From Lineus longissimus (lineage: Eukaryota > Nemertea > Pilidiophora > Heteronemertea > Lineidae): a DNA stretch of 64,000 bases. How positions within the stretch are numbered: position 1 is the first letter of the stretch; every line of letters begins with the position of its first letter. The stretch covers positions 1,736,001-1,800,000 of the forward strand of contig NC_088318.1 of the NCBI RefSeq assembly GCF_910592395.1. The letters are read 5' to 3'. Below the pieces are notes generated by a model, which searched no databases, was not told the origin of the DNA, and worked only from the letters and a program-made list of their open reading frames with translations. Shown here piece by piece: positions 47,125 through 59,341 of the stretch. Position numbers and translations under genes: made by a program.

Positions 47125-48892
47125 GATACGTTGACAATCCGACACTGGCCTGCACAGTGTCTTCTGCCCCCGTCGTCTACTTCTGTGTTTGAATGGGCAA
47201 ACCATAGGTGAAAGCAAGACGTCAGCGGCTTCTGTCACCTCTCTGTAAATGCTGAGTATTGGTGACAAAGACTTATGATCTGCCATTTTCACATCATGTT
47301 AAAATCGCCATGTATATATATGTTCACGATCGCGCTGGCCTTTTATGGCGGTTTCAAAGGCATATAAATATAAGTAGCGCTTTGGGTATAAATGCCGGCT
47401 GTTGTAAATATATTATAATTCAACGGCTTCTTTAGAATTGAATTCAAGATGATTTATTTCAAAAGGACAGTGTAGTCACCGTACATCAGTTCTATATACA
47501 CGTTATAGTCCGAGACCCATTAAGGCAACCAATTCCTTTCCACAACATTTATATCACCATTACAATAGGCAAACAAGGTACCAATCAGCTAATAGGCAAT
47601 CATCAAATTCAGCTTACCAGAATCCTTCAGCAGTCCTTTACCAATATTACTGGATAACTGACGGCTTAAATCCAGCTGAGTGACGAACGGAAAGATATCT
47701 TTCTCATTCTGAGCTGGGAATCAGAGAAGATGACTGCGAACTCCAAATTGGTTTGCTGAGATTTGATGCAGATGTCGCCCCGGCAGGGTTTGCGCACACC
47801 GCCGGATCAAGGCTGATCTTACTCCGCCGAGGCTGACGGGGCGGGCCAGCGCCGGTTTATATTAGGCTCATCGGGTCCCATATCAAAAGCTGTTTTATGG
47901 GAGATAGACTACAGCTATACATCCTCTATTAAACTGCCGATGATAGTATCGGAGCTATAGGGTATTTCGGGAGGGTATTTGAACAGAAATCTTCAGTGCA
48001 GTTCTGCTTTCCAAAAATATGGGTCTTGCCAGTTTCTGCAAACAGAACGGCCGTAAACTTGTTTTAAAAAGTGGGATTCTGATTGGCTGAGAACCTGTGT
48101 ACTGCCCAAAAGGTTCAGGAAAAAAAATTCGCGCGTCGGTCACCTCAATGCTGTCACCTCGATCAGAGGTCCTGGGTTCAATTCCAGGTCGGCCGCGGTA
48201 AACTCGACGGGGCCCACGTCCACCCGGCTGCAACCAGACCATGATACTAAATAATCGTTAACCTCATCTCGATAGGCCTGCTACCTTCAAGGCTACCTTA
48301 AAATCTTTCACAGTGTTGGCCTGAACTTGACCCCATTCGAAGGGTTGTGCACGAGCATGCGTTTACCACCAGATTACTACCATTGATTGGGAGGTTAAAT
48401 TATGTATCGATTTGCATAAGATAATAAACCTATGTATACGTACACCACTGCATGTGTGGTAGTATATAATGTATATTATTGTATGGTCAGCTGTTTTAAG
48501 TGGGATACATGCATGAACACATAGAAGCATGTTCACTATAATAGCATGCACTAGTATGCAGTCGACGTATAAATATTGATCGTCCGACCTTGGCTATGTT
48601 AGCTCTTATGGTTGTTATCTCCACGTATAGGCCTAGGCCTAGGCATCAACCCCAGAGTGAATCGGACGTCACCTTGATCCTCTGAAACTCGGCGACACTC
48701 ATCCGATTGTTCTCATCAGGACTCGGACCCGTGGTCTTCAGGTCAGCCAGCTAGAGGTCGGTGACCTGCTGCTGTCCGAGCCGTATTTGCCCGTCCAGTC
48801 ATTGCCAAGATCTGGATACTCAGTGCTGTTTGGAGAGGGGACTTCCTTGATACTCACGCCCAAAGGAGTGAGGAAAGTGTCACATCCCATTC
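47125..48892. other. Intergenic spacer with a Pol III B-box-like sequence
   Basis: No gene recognised. On the plus strand at about 48167-48188 there is GAGGTCCTGGGTTCAATTCC, a good B box with a paired CCTGG/CCAGG stem, preceded by no convincing tRNA body. It is probably a tRNA-derived SINE remnant. Confidence 0.45.
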
Positions 48893-50949
48893 ATGCTGAC
48901 GAGGAAGAGCGTAAGTCGTCTGATGCCGCAACTCCACAGGACCAAAAGGCTACACGCGTGTAGCAAACGTCGGTCCGCTTCTTTGAAAGAACTCTATCAA
49001 GGCAAAGCAGATATGTCTGGCAAACGGAAAAGAAGCCTCATCCCACGATGGCAAGGACATTTCCGGAAGCGACAAAGACTATATTCTGAAACACTGGACC
49101 CAGACCAACCTCAGTGGGACAAGCTGCCAGATCTGGTGGTTGTGTCCATCTTCTCGTATCTCAGTCTGTCAGACAGGGCCAGGATGGCGCTGACTTGCAG
49201 ACGATGGGCAGGTCTGTACCATGCGCCTGGACTCTGGAAGAAAGCCAGTGTGGACTTCTGCAGCCATCGGCTGACCAATTCTGAACTCAAGTGCCTGTAC
49301 CGCCATTCACAACATATCAGATCCATGGAGATCATTCTTTGGAAGAACTTCGGCTTCAACAATAAGTTGAGTTTGAAGCACGTGCCGCAGTTGGTCAAGG
49401 TTCTAAGTTGTTCTGAACTAAACGACTTGGACCTTGGGTGTTTGAGGGTTGGAGCTCACGGACGGAATTGGCCCACTGCCTCTCTCACAGTCTCTACCCT
49501 AGTAAACTTCCTGACCAGCCAGAAGCGCCTCAAAACGGTCAAGCTGTCTAACCTACGGATTGAAGAGGAAGAAGGATTGACGATACTTTCAGCACTAGCG
49601 GCACAGAACCAAATGTCAGTTTCAACTTTAGACATTACGAGTCTCTTCCAAAAGAGCGCAAAATTGGAAAGGAAATTCGTCAACGTGATGAGTGTATTTA
49701 CGAATCTCACAGAGTTTCACATAAACTACAGTTATATTTCTGACGACCTTGTTGAAGGTATCGCGACACGATGCGGCAAATCCCTGCGGCTTCTGACCGT
49801 TGATGTCCACCACAATGAACCGCATCATCACACTGTCAAGATATCGTCATGGAAACATTTCAAGCGATCATGTCCGTCTGCCCAAGTGATATTCTCCCTC
49901 GAGTACATCAACTCGTACTCTGAGATCCGCATGATATTGACCCCAGGAATTCCTCTCAATACTTTGAATGTCTGGACCGGATATGACGTGGAGGATGACA
50001 GGAGACTACCCCAGATTCTGGTGGATATCGGCTGCAACTTCAGTGATCATTTAGGTGAGTGGATGAGAGCATGCATTGGAGATGAGAGCTCATAGCATGA
50101 GAGTAAAGCAAAGCAAGTGAAGCTATTAGGTGACTTCAACATGTAGGACTGACTGCTCCTGCCAATGATCATCATTGACTCTGACAAGGCAGTAGTGGTG
50201 ATGCAGAGGGTCGGTAGCTGCCCCCCAGACGTCTATAAAAATGTATTTTTCATGCAGATTTGGGCTCTTTAGAGACGAAAAATTGTGTTCACCCCCCCCC
50301 CCCCCCCCCCGCCTCATGAGAGGCTACCCAACTTCGAGTCGATTACCTTTGCGTGTTTCTTCCTTACAGTGAATGCCTGCATCCAGCTTGACAATAGAGA
50401 CACGGCCGTTTACCACGAGCTTTTGTTCCTGGCCAAAAGATGCAAGAAGTTAGCCTCGCTGGATCTCACAGCCATTGTGGAACTGGATGCGGTCAAGCGG
50501 TTGTGTAAGCTCAGAGATGAGAATAAGATAGGTAAGAGCCAAGTGGAAGGAAGGATCCTATCCAGCGCAAAATGGTCGTATCTTCTTCTTCTTCCAAGTC
50601 AGCTTTAGGTAGTGACTGGGTCTTTTGGTAGTGATAATAAGGAGTTCTTTTCGCAAAGACACCGAAACGCCTACGCGAACGCCCATCGTATTGTTCGGCA
50701 TCGTTATCAGGTCAAACAATAATGAGGTATAGGCGTTCACGTATAGGCGTTACTGGGATTTGCGAAAACTCCCTGCCTATTCCCGAACCTTTTTTCATCA
50801 TTCCAGGCTTGGACCGTTTACACCTGACGATGGCAGACACATTCGGTGAGAACAATACTGAGCAGGAGTCGGCGATAGAGGAGCTGAAAGCAATATGTAG
50901 AGACATCATCGCAAAGACAGGAGTCGATTATCAGTTCATGTTGAGTTAA
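48893..50949 (+). CDS. F-box protein with LRR-like repeats (FBXO33/FBXO39-like)
   Basis: F-box proteins recruit substrates to SCF (Skp1-Cullin1) ubiquitin ligases. Three exons: 48893-50054, 50370-50531, 50807-50949; 1,467 nt, 488 aa, phases 1 and 1. The F-box is at about residues 73-115 (WDKLPDLVVVSIFSYLSLSD ... CRRWAGLYHAPGLWKK). Before it lies a basic N-terminal extension of about 70 residues (KRKRSLIPRW, FRKRQR). After it comes an LRR-like region with the pattern seen in FBXO39 and FBXO33 (LTEFHINYSYISDDLVEGIA; WKHFKRSCPSAQVIFSLE). The C-terminus ends DYQFMLS. The first Met is used as start; a shorter form could begin at MSGKRKRS. The intron before exon 2 holds a 19-nt C run at 50292-50310. 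Substrate unknown. Confidence 0.87.
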
Positions 50950-51073
50950 TGCTGGAAGTTCAGCCATTACAAAAATGTCCTGAGAAGGTTACAGGGTCAC
51001 AGTGTCGGTTATCAGTTCATGCTGTGCTAATGGTGGGTCAACGACCGTCGATTATCAGTTCATGCTCAGTTAG
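50923..51073 (+). repeat. Three direct copies of the F-box gene's terminal codons
   Basis: The last coding bases, GTCGATTATCAGTTCATG plus the stop, recur at 51004-51031 and 51047-51073 in the 3' UTR. Each copy keeps the DYQFML-like frame and a stop (TAA, TAA, TAG). The spacings (81 and 43 bp) are unequal. Confidence 0.85.
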
Positions 51074-52753
51074 TGGTAGCTCATGCTCTGGGGAGTGGTC
51101 CTACAATGGCCGCTGTTGTCCCAGCAGCAAGCCTTTGAAATCGCGGGACTACTTGTGTATCTTGGATATAGTGATACAAGCCCCCACAGGGAACCTGGAT
51201 GCTGTTTCTCGGACTCATTTTTTCGGCTGGTGGTACACATGTTTTATGAAACAGATTACTTATTAAACTATATACCGGGTATTACATGTATAGCGGCCGT
51301 GCGTATGATACACCGTCCCGGAGTGTTATAACTGTGGTTTCGTTTTCTGTGATACATGTATGATTGTTATTGACAACTGCTCTCACAGATTTAATCTGTA
51401 TTCTTTATTCACGCTGAGGACGTTTTACTGTTGACTAATTTATATGTCATATCATTTTACTTAACTTATTATCATAAAGTGTACAAAGAGAAAGATTTGT
51501 TTTTGGCTTTTCATACTTTTTCAAGCTTTCAGGGTGTTGGTCATTGCTAACTGGGCTAATCGTCGATAACGAGTTCAGGCAGACCAGGGAAATGTCGTGG
51601 TTCGGGGCAGGAACACAATGCCGACCTGTCAGAACACCCCTTGAGTAAGACTACTCGATTAATAATCAAACAAAATGGCCACTGCTTTCGTAAAGGAATA
51701 ACAACAAAATTGATAAGACGACCTACAAAATGACCTTAATAATCTGCAAGGACTGACAGCGACCTATTACTAAAGGTCTGACAGCGCTGCCATGTGACTA
51801 CATATATTTGCTTTTGTATAAAGCTATTTCTTTCACTCGGCCATTTGGTCAGTGGTGCCTGGCCATTCATTCTTCGACTTGGTTCGTATCGATCCTGTTC
51901 TCACCTTTGCGCGATAGCCTTTGCTGTTCAGCGATCGTTGGTGAAGGCTGCAGCATATGCTGCCGAACAGGCACGGGAAATTTGCTGGATTATTGCAGAA
52001 CAGGGGGAAGAAGAGCAACGGCAGTCATCCCGCGCGTTACCTGGGAAAGAGGCTGGAGGCGGCGGCGAGAAATTCCTGCAATAGCTCGGTAAAGGTAAGT
52101 CATGGAAGTACACACACGCAGCATTATCTCTTCTCTGATATATTAATCTATCTCCCGCCGGGATTCCCTCGTTCTAGTTTTAGTTTTGGATCTGCTGGGC
52201 ACGAAAAATGAAAATCGAATGAAAAAAAACTTGATTTTCCTCTACTCTATAACATGCATACCTCGAAACGAATCGAAACATCTATATACTTACTACGTTA
52301 CTTTTTATGATTTAAGACTTTAACCGGTGCTTTTATCTGGGTAGGCCTAACACAGTCTACTACATATAACACCAACGAAAACCCTACGATAGGCATATTA
52401 TGACGGACGTGTATATACTGCATGATGAGTATCGCAAACATTGTTATCACCAGGTTAATGACATTCTCGACCCGTAATTGATTCGGTCGAACACGATGTG
52501 AAATAATGAGTGCATTTATTGCACAGGGAACAGTTATCACATCGTTATCCATATATACATAGAAAAATCGGAAATATTATGAATCTCATTTTTGGAGCAG
52601 TCAGAGGTTTGGGAAAAACAATGACAAAAAGCAGTTGAATTGAGAGAAAATAGGGTACAAATTGAAAGAATCTGTGAATATATCAGTAATTTCTTATAGG
52701 GCTTCGTCTTCGTCTCATCCCGAAGTGGATAACGGATACCACGGTAGACCAAG
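50950..52753. other. Spacer with probable 5' leader exons of the P450 gene
   Basis: Beyond the F-box 3' UTR, a strong donor AAAG/GTAAGT ends a possible non-coding leader exon at 52094. An acceptor TTCTTATAG precedes 52700, 54 bp before the P450 start codon. This suggests a spliced 5' UTR for the P450, with transcription starting somewhere near 51800-51900. The leader is inferred from splice signals only. Confidence 0.5.
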
Positions 52754-55700
52754 ATGAAGAAGATACTATCCCACCACAGGCGACTCCAGCCAGTCGCCTC
52801 TCAGTTCACGAGATGCGTCCAAGCCCAGGCGGTTCCCGAAGCGCAGCCCCCAGTGAAGCCAGCGCTGAAGTCATGGCGGGACTTACCATGTCCACCTGGT
52901 TGGCCGATCATGAGGAACCTCAACTTGTACTTTAGTGAGGAGGCGAAGAATGGCCAGCTGCACATGATATACGTAGGTGAACATTCATACGCTTTTGTCA
53001 TCAAAATTAGCCATAACCCGCTAGACAGTTTCAGCTGATCAAGCTTAGTAACCTTCTCGTACAGCAGAGGGAAGAAATTGGTATCTAGATGCACTGAACA
53101 AATCCGTCAAAATCCTTTCCAAGTTGCGGTCCAAAAGGTTTCGAAGTCAACCTCTCGACGCCCAGCTCGTGTACAATGATCGATCTTAACTGAGCGCCCC
53201 TCCCCCCGCTGAGCCCTCGACCACTTGTATCACGCATCTTCATTCGTGTTCTCGTACATTAGAAAACCCTCAGTGAAACTCATGGCAAGATGTTCAGGAT
53301 GGATATCATTGGACAGTCGAATCAGATCATCGTGACCGACCCGAACATGGTGGAGGTGCTGATGCGACAGGAGGAGAAGTTCCCCCGTCGGACCTATGTC
53401 GATGCCTGGACAGATTATCGCGATTCCAATGGCTTGAGTCGCGGTTTGCTTACAAGGTGAGAAATGTTGATTGACAGAGCATCAATGCTCTCTATCAATC
53501 GTATCACGTGTGCCTCCTGTTCGTTTGTTGCTGGTCGTACGACGACTGGGCGCCAGTTTGGCTCTGCATCACCTCGAGATGCCATCATCGGCCAGGAAGG
53601 CAGAGTGCAGTCTGATTTGACGGAAAGGTTTCCCTATGATTCTTTAAAATATATTTCCCAAAATTCGTTCAAGTTCGTCGTCCTTCATTTGCAGTGACGA
53701 CGACACCTGGTGGCGGTACAGGAAAGCAATCAGCAAGAAAATGATGCGGCCTAAGAATGTGAACGAATATGGGGAACAGTTGAATGAAGTTATGGAAGAT
53801 CTGGTCGTACACATCAAACGGATGAAAAAGGCTGGGGACGGGGTTTTCGTGCCCAATCTTGCCAATGAGTTCTACAGGTGGGGAATGGAGGGTATGTTAC
53901 CATGGTTACGTCATCATCCACGAACAATCATAAAAATACGCCTGTACTGTAAGAGTTTTCAAAATGCACCGTAGATGATCATAAAACGCTGAGCCCTGTG
54001 GAACCCCGTGCATTTTGTTTGGTACGTACACGCGAAAGTTAAACGCGATTAGAAAGCCTTCATTTTCATAAATCCCTAATAGTTCGACCGCCTTACATAT
54101 GTTTCAATCGTTCCAGCTGCTTGTGTTGTTTTATTCGAGAAGCGTTTCGGATGTCTAAATCCCACAGTGAATCCTCAATCAAAGAGGTTTATCGACAGTA
54201 TAGAGGCCATGTGGCTATCTTCCATGCCTCTTTACTCAATGTACGGACTGCAAAAGATGCTCAGGACCAAGTCGTATCGACAGCACCAAGACGCCTGGAC
54301 AGGCATATTCGATGTTGGTAGGCCGTATATTATTCATTTGTTTGTTTCCTGTCCTTACGCTCTTGTTCCTTTCCCTAGGCACTTTTTGGCTAATTGTATT
54401 CTTTCTTTCGCCTGTTTTTTCCTTTACTTCTGACCTCCTTTTCCCTTTCTGTCCTTTCTTGTTCCTATTTCTTTGGCCTTCCGATCCCTTTGTTTGCCCC
54501 CTTCTCCTTATCTGTTCCCTTCTTGTTCCTTTTCGTCCGCCTTTCATATTCTCTTTATTCTTCAACTTGCTTACAATTTCTTTCGTTTCTTTTTTGCCTA
54601 ACCCCCTCTTATCTTCTGTCTTTGAGGTCCTCTTCTCCTTGTTCCATTTGAAGTTTTGAATACTGTTCCATTTGAATCCCAATAACATCTTCATTGTCTT
54701 CATCTTATAGTTAACGGCGTTCTCCCATTCCACTGCCGGTTATCGGTAAAACTTCAGTTTTTCCACTTTTCAGCGAAAGCCACGATTCGTGACAAAATGA
54801 TTGAAATAGAGCAGTCGCAGAGTCAGAATGATGAGGAGGAGGTAAATGGAGGACTGCTGTCTTATCTGTTGGCGCGGAAGGAACTCTCCTTTGATAATAT
54901 AGTTGGTAATGTTACGGAGCTCTTGTTGGCTGGAGTGGATACGGTGAGCTCAATTTAATGCGCCTCATTTATAGTAGTGGTTCGCACGATCGTGAGTGTG
55001 GAAATTCCAAGTAATGCAAAATTACATGTTCGTCTGTTGGTTCTGTTGTAACCCTATAGCGACTTTGTATGACATCACTGAGAAGCCACATCAGCTACCA
55101 GTCGGGACATGAATGTCATGATTAAATAAAGACAAGTCTTCATCTAGTCTTTATTATTCTTGATAGCGCCAATGCCTGTTTACATTGGCCATTCGTCACC
55201 ATATTCCGGCGGTATGATCATAGCCATAGAGGGAAACTTGGTTTAGTAGTCAAAGCAGGCTGAACCAGAATTTGTTCTCTCTCCGTCTTACAGACGTCCA
55301 ACTCGCTTTGTTTCGCTGTGCACCTTCTCACCAAAAATCCTCAGGCAAAAGACAAGCTGTACGATGAAATTCGGCGAGTGGTAGGTGAGCGGTCGGCCAC
55401 CACGGATGACCTCCGGGACATGCCTTATCTGCGGGCAGTCGTCAAAGAATCATTAAGGTAAAACCGTAGTCCCTTATAGATGAAGAATATGAAGCTGACT
55501 TGAACCGTTGGTAAGTTGTACCATGAAGGGTCGGTAGTTTGTAAGATAAGCTGTGCATGCACATGGCTGTGCTTTCCAAATGTTTAGAATCCTTTCTCAG
55601 TGTTTGTCATGATGTATAGCTCTATTTTGCTGAAATGCACAATCTAATTTATGTTACAGCTTGTTTTCTGGCCATGATTTCTAATGCTTGACTTATTCAT

Positions 55701-56587
55701 TATTTCTGTTCCAGAGTTTTCCCAGTGGCAGCGCTCAATTCCCGGATGATTCAGTCACCAGTGACTCTTGGCGAATATCGTGTCGATGTTGGGGTAAGCC
55801 GAGTGAATGCCTGGCCTTGGGCCGTGGCTTTTTTTCCCGTCGTGCGCACTGACTTATGGACCGGTGGTTCGTAGATGTTATGGTGTGCTTCCGACGCAAA
55901 CTATCCAGCACTGTTCTTTATGAGTTGGTCTGAACAAGAAAAATTGTAAAAGAAGACCTTGATGTTCGACACAAGCTTCACGCAACGGACGTGGTTAACC
56001 TCTTTGAATAGAGCGAGCAATTTTTAATTGCGACTTACTTTTTTTCAGACCATGATTGTGTTCAACATCTTTGGGATGTGTCACGACCCCGACACCTACA
56101 ACGATCCGGAGAGTTTCATCCCGGAGCGCTGGCTCCGCGGAACTGGAGAGAACATCAATCCGTTCGCGGCGCTACCGTTTGGCCACGGGGTCAGGAGTTG
56201 TATCGGCAGGAGATTTGCGGAGCTAGAACTCTATCTGGCTCTCATTAAGGTAGGCGTTGGGACTGGGAAGCAAGCGGCGAGTTACGAAGCGCTTTATGAC
56301 TTATTTCCAAGTTCCAATGTCATCTGGTCAACAAAGACAAGGTTATATAATTACTGGAAAGATTTGATATGAAATTCAGCTACATTAGTCGACTTAACGT
56401 GTTTTCTTTACCATTTGAGCATTTTGTGACCATCGACGATTCCTTTTACGATTCTAATTTGTGATTTCAGCTCTTACAACATTTCGATCTCAAACCTCAC
56501 GGAGACATGAATCAGCTGACGCCGTTTTATCGAACAGTCCTCTCGCCAGGCAAGATTGTGCCCGTGCAGTTTCACGACAGAATGTAA
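52754..56587 (+). CDS. Mitochondrial-clan cytochrome P450
   Basis: A haem-thiolate monooxygenase, predicted to act on the inner mitochondrial membrane with adrenodoxin as electron donor. Nine exons: 52754-52972, 53263-53456, 53695-53891, 54117-54317, 54774-54943, 55294-55457, 55715-55793, 56049-56249, 56471-56587; 1,542 nt, 513 aa, all phases agree. The N-terminus is a basic transit-peptide type (MKKILSHHRRLQPVASQFTR), not a membrane anchor, followed by LPCPPGWPIMRNL. C-helix region WWRYRKAISKKMMRPKNV; I-helix AGVDTTS (split by an intron between the two Thr); K-helix ExxR in KESLR; PERW; haem loop FGHGVRSCIGRR with the cysteine ligand, then FAELELYLALIK. This fits the CYP10/24/27-type mitochondrial clan. 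The exact family and substrate cannot be named. Exon 2 uses the acceptor CATTAG at 53262. Confidence 0.93.
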
Positions 56588-58264
56588 TCTGTGCCTAATT
56601 GGAAAACGAAGGAGATGTCGTTGTACTAACGAGACTGCACATGTTATCCTGAGTCCAGCCCTGAACTAACGTAATGGGCAGAGACCTGTATTCATCCACG
56701 ACCGGAAGTGTGGCACAGTCACATAGAGCTTATCAAAATGTCAAGTTGTGGTAAATACATGGCTGGGATGGACCAAAGTGGAATTAATTCTCAATCTGTG
56801 GTTGATTCTTAATCTACAGAGTCAGGCCATCACAGAAATATGCTTTTTGATAATATATTTAAGAAAATGTGGTCTCACTGGTCAGTTTAGAACTTGACAG
56901 GGCCATATCAATGCGCCAGTGACGTTTTGATGGATATGGTGTACGGAAATATTTTTTTCTCAGGCAATCGGTATTGGAATTTTTTAAAACTTTATTATGC
57001 TATTGGCAAAGGGTTCTTCTTGACACGTATAAAATTTTGTGCAGATTGATTGGTCCAATGAGTACTTTTTTCACCAAAACCTATGCACAACAATGTACAC
57101 GTAATGTACACATGTTTTAATAGAGGACTCTGGCCTAATACTAACCCGCTATTCAGTTCACTCATTCACTGACTTGAAAACGATTCGTGAAGCAATATAG
57201 CAACGTTGTGGAAATATTAACTTAAACTTTAATACACTTAACCGAATGGTTGTAGGCCTTTTGGTAAAAAGGCAGTGGCAGACGAGCCATAGCGTTACTC
57301 GAGGTACACAATACAAAAGACTCCGATGAATAGTCGTCAAGCACTAACGGAGTAAATAAGGGCATTATCACAAAGCTGCCGGCAGCCTATTCAACTTTCT
57401 CATTGCAGTAACAGTTTCTGTCGCTAAATGCGACATAAAATATAATAAACAACAAAACAACGAAAGTATCTGGTTTTCACGATATTCTAAACAGAATAGA
57501 TACGGCGGTAGATGGATAATTCTGAATAGCGGTAGTCTTTTGTGCTAATCGATGGTTTGGCAACACGCTGCGCGGAGCTCAGCGGGGACATCAGCGTGAC
57601 GTCATCATGATGTTCTCGATTACTTCGATGATGCGACGTATCCAAAAATACTAATGCCGGTCGTCGGTCGAAGGGGGGTTGATTGGTCTTAGACCTCTGC
57701 AGTGGATTATGAGGTAAAGTGCTACTACCAGTCTACTCCAGGTTGACCGACGGTGACAGATTGCAAGCGCTTTCGGGCAAAAGGGGTAATGGTATATAGG
57801 TCCTGCACCTTATCCCGTTCGCAGAAGACATGGGATTTTGGGGCTCAGCCGGGGAGTCGCTGTTCTGCTAAACTCACTGCTCAGCCCTCACAGCCTTGGG
57901 GGCTCAACCGGTGAAGGGAAGGGGGCGGTCAGCCCAATAAACCACTGCGTGCTTTCTCACGCTCTAAGGACGCAGGGGATCATGAGAAAAATTATTGAGA
58001 CAAAATCTTTCCGTCATAGATGCCCAGGCCTCAGAGAAGATACCAATCCGTCGCTGCGACGACATTTTGCACTTTCGATGACGTACATCATAATCATTTT
58101 CTAGTGCGGCAAACCTGGATTCCGCAAGCCTTCCTTGGCCGTATGAAAGGAACAGTCACCCACACGCGTGCGTTGGTGTGTGTAACAGGAGTGCCTGTAC
58201 GGTGCGTGTGCGTGTGCGCGCGAGCACGCACGCACGCACGCACGCAAGGACACGCATATCATTA
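56588..58264. other. Intergenic spacer with a GT/GCAC microsatellite
   Basis: P450 3' UTR followed by spacer. An alternating purine-pyrimidine tract (GTGCGTGTGCGTGTGCGCGCG then repeated CGCA) lies at about 58201-58245. It is Z-DNA prone and close to the 3' end of the following minus-strand GPCR. No gene recognised. Confidence 0.6.
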
Positions 58265-59341
58265 TCATCCAAAAATCGCCGATAATTTTTTGCATTTGCC
58301 TCTACAGCCTTTCGCGATGCAAAATATCTCCTTCACCGTTGTTGGGTAAAAATCTAACGAGATGCTATAAATGAGGAAATTGAAGCTGTAATTGAGGGTG
58401 GTGAGTAAGGTGCCGAAGGTGGCGACGGCAAACACCAAGGAGAGATTGACCCCAGAAAGGTCAGAGTCATTATGGTGGGCAATTAACTTCAAAACCCGGT
58501 AGTACGTCCACATGCCTACTTGCGGACTCATCGAAATTATATAAAGAAAAGATATACCGACGAGGTTCCAGATACATTTCATTTCTTTATCGGAGACGTT
58601 GTTGTCTCGGGCGGAGGTTTTCGTTGAGCGCCACAGAGCGAAGCATATGATAATATTCACGAATGATATTGCGCACAGGGGAAAGAGACTAATTATGAAG
58701 AATTGTACACTTCCAACCACCAGCAAGGCTGTTGGTTCGAGAATTTGGGGGCTAAAGAAGCATACCTCCGCGCCGCTGGGCTCGACGTAAATATCTACCA
58801 TTCCAAAAGCCTTTACGCTCCAAGCGATCGAAAAGATTAGCAGTCCCAGGAGAACTTTCCATCTTCGCGAGGTCGTAATTGAAGCTGCTTTTAAAGGCCA
58901 CAAAATGACATAACAACGCTCTAGAGAAAATGCTAAGAGAATCCACGCGCTGAGAAAGGCGAAAGTATCTTGAAAGAATTTGCCGACTTTGCAGATCCCT
59001 ACGGAATACCGGAAGAAGTCAACTCCAAGACGGTCACTGGTGATATACGGCAAACCGTCCATGAACCAATGGCGGGCCGTTACAATAAACAGATTGGCGC
59101 AGTCGCTAACGGAAAGGAAAGAAAGATACTGGACTGTGGCAGAGTCCTTTTTCTGACACTTGTAGAACACAGCGACGGAGAGGCAGTTACCAAACACGCC
59201 GACGGTGAAGAACACGGGAACGAAGTAGGCGCGAAATATCGCCACAAATTCTAGAAATGTATCTAGAGAAGTACCGGTATCTCCATCATGTGTTACGGCA
59301 TCGTTGCTTACTTGTAAGCTGATGGTCGACATATCATACAT
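58265..59341 (-). CDS. Intronless class A GPCR, neuropeptide-receptor type
   Basis: A 358-aa single-exon frame with seven membrane segments. TM1 carries GVFGNCLSVAVF. TM2 keeps the sodium-site Asp (LSVSDCANLFIV). The TM3 Cys (GICKVGKFF) pairs with the loop-2 Cys (GAEVCFFSP). TM3 ends FSLERCYVILWPL, with ERC in place of DRY. TM5 keeps Pro (ISLFPLCAIS), TM6 has SMSPQVGMW, and TM7 ends NYSFNFLIYSISL with NFxxY. These are the usual features of invertebrate peptide receptors of the FMRFamide/TRH-receptor-like kind. The ligand is unknown. Two early Mets (MYDMST) exist; the first is taken. Unlike the receptor at 46072 it keeps most activation motifs. Confidence 0.88.
   Translation of the reverse strand: MYDMSTISLQVSNDAVTHDGDTGTSLDTFLEFVAIFRAYFVPVFFTVGVFGNCLSVAVFYKCQKKDSATVQYLSFLSVSDCANLFIVTARHWFMDGLPYITSDRLGVDFFRYSVGICKVGKFFQDTFAFLSAWILLAFSLERCYVILWPLKAASITTSRRWKVLLGLLIFSIAWSVKAFGMVDIYVEPSGAEVCFFSPQILEPTALLVVGSVQFFIISLFPLCAISFVNIIICFALWRSTKTSARDNNVSDKEMKCIWNLVGISFLYIISMSPQVGMWTYYRVLKLIAHHNDSDLSGVNLSLVFAVATFGTLLTTLNYSFNFLIYSISLDFYPTTVKEIFCIAKGCRGKCKKLSAIFG

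Noticed and set aside
52973-53262. P450 exon 2 starting at CCTCAG (53272) instead of CATTAG (53262)
   Set aside because: The later acceptor breaks the reading frame with exon 1. The earlier one gives IYKTLSETHGKMFRMD, as expected for this P450 class.
54236-54733. 165-aa Lys-rich minus-strand frame
   Set aside because: It lies in a pyrimidine-rich P450 intron; low complexity on the opposite strand explains its length and composition.
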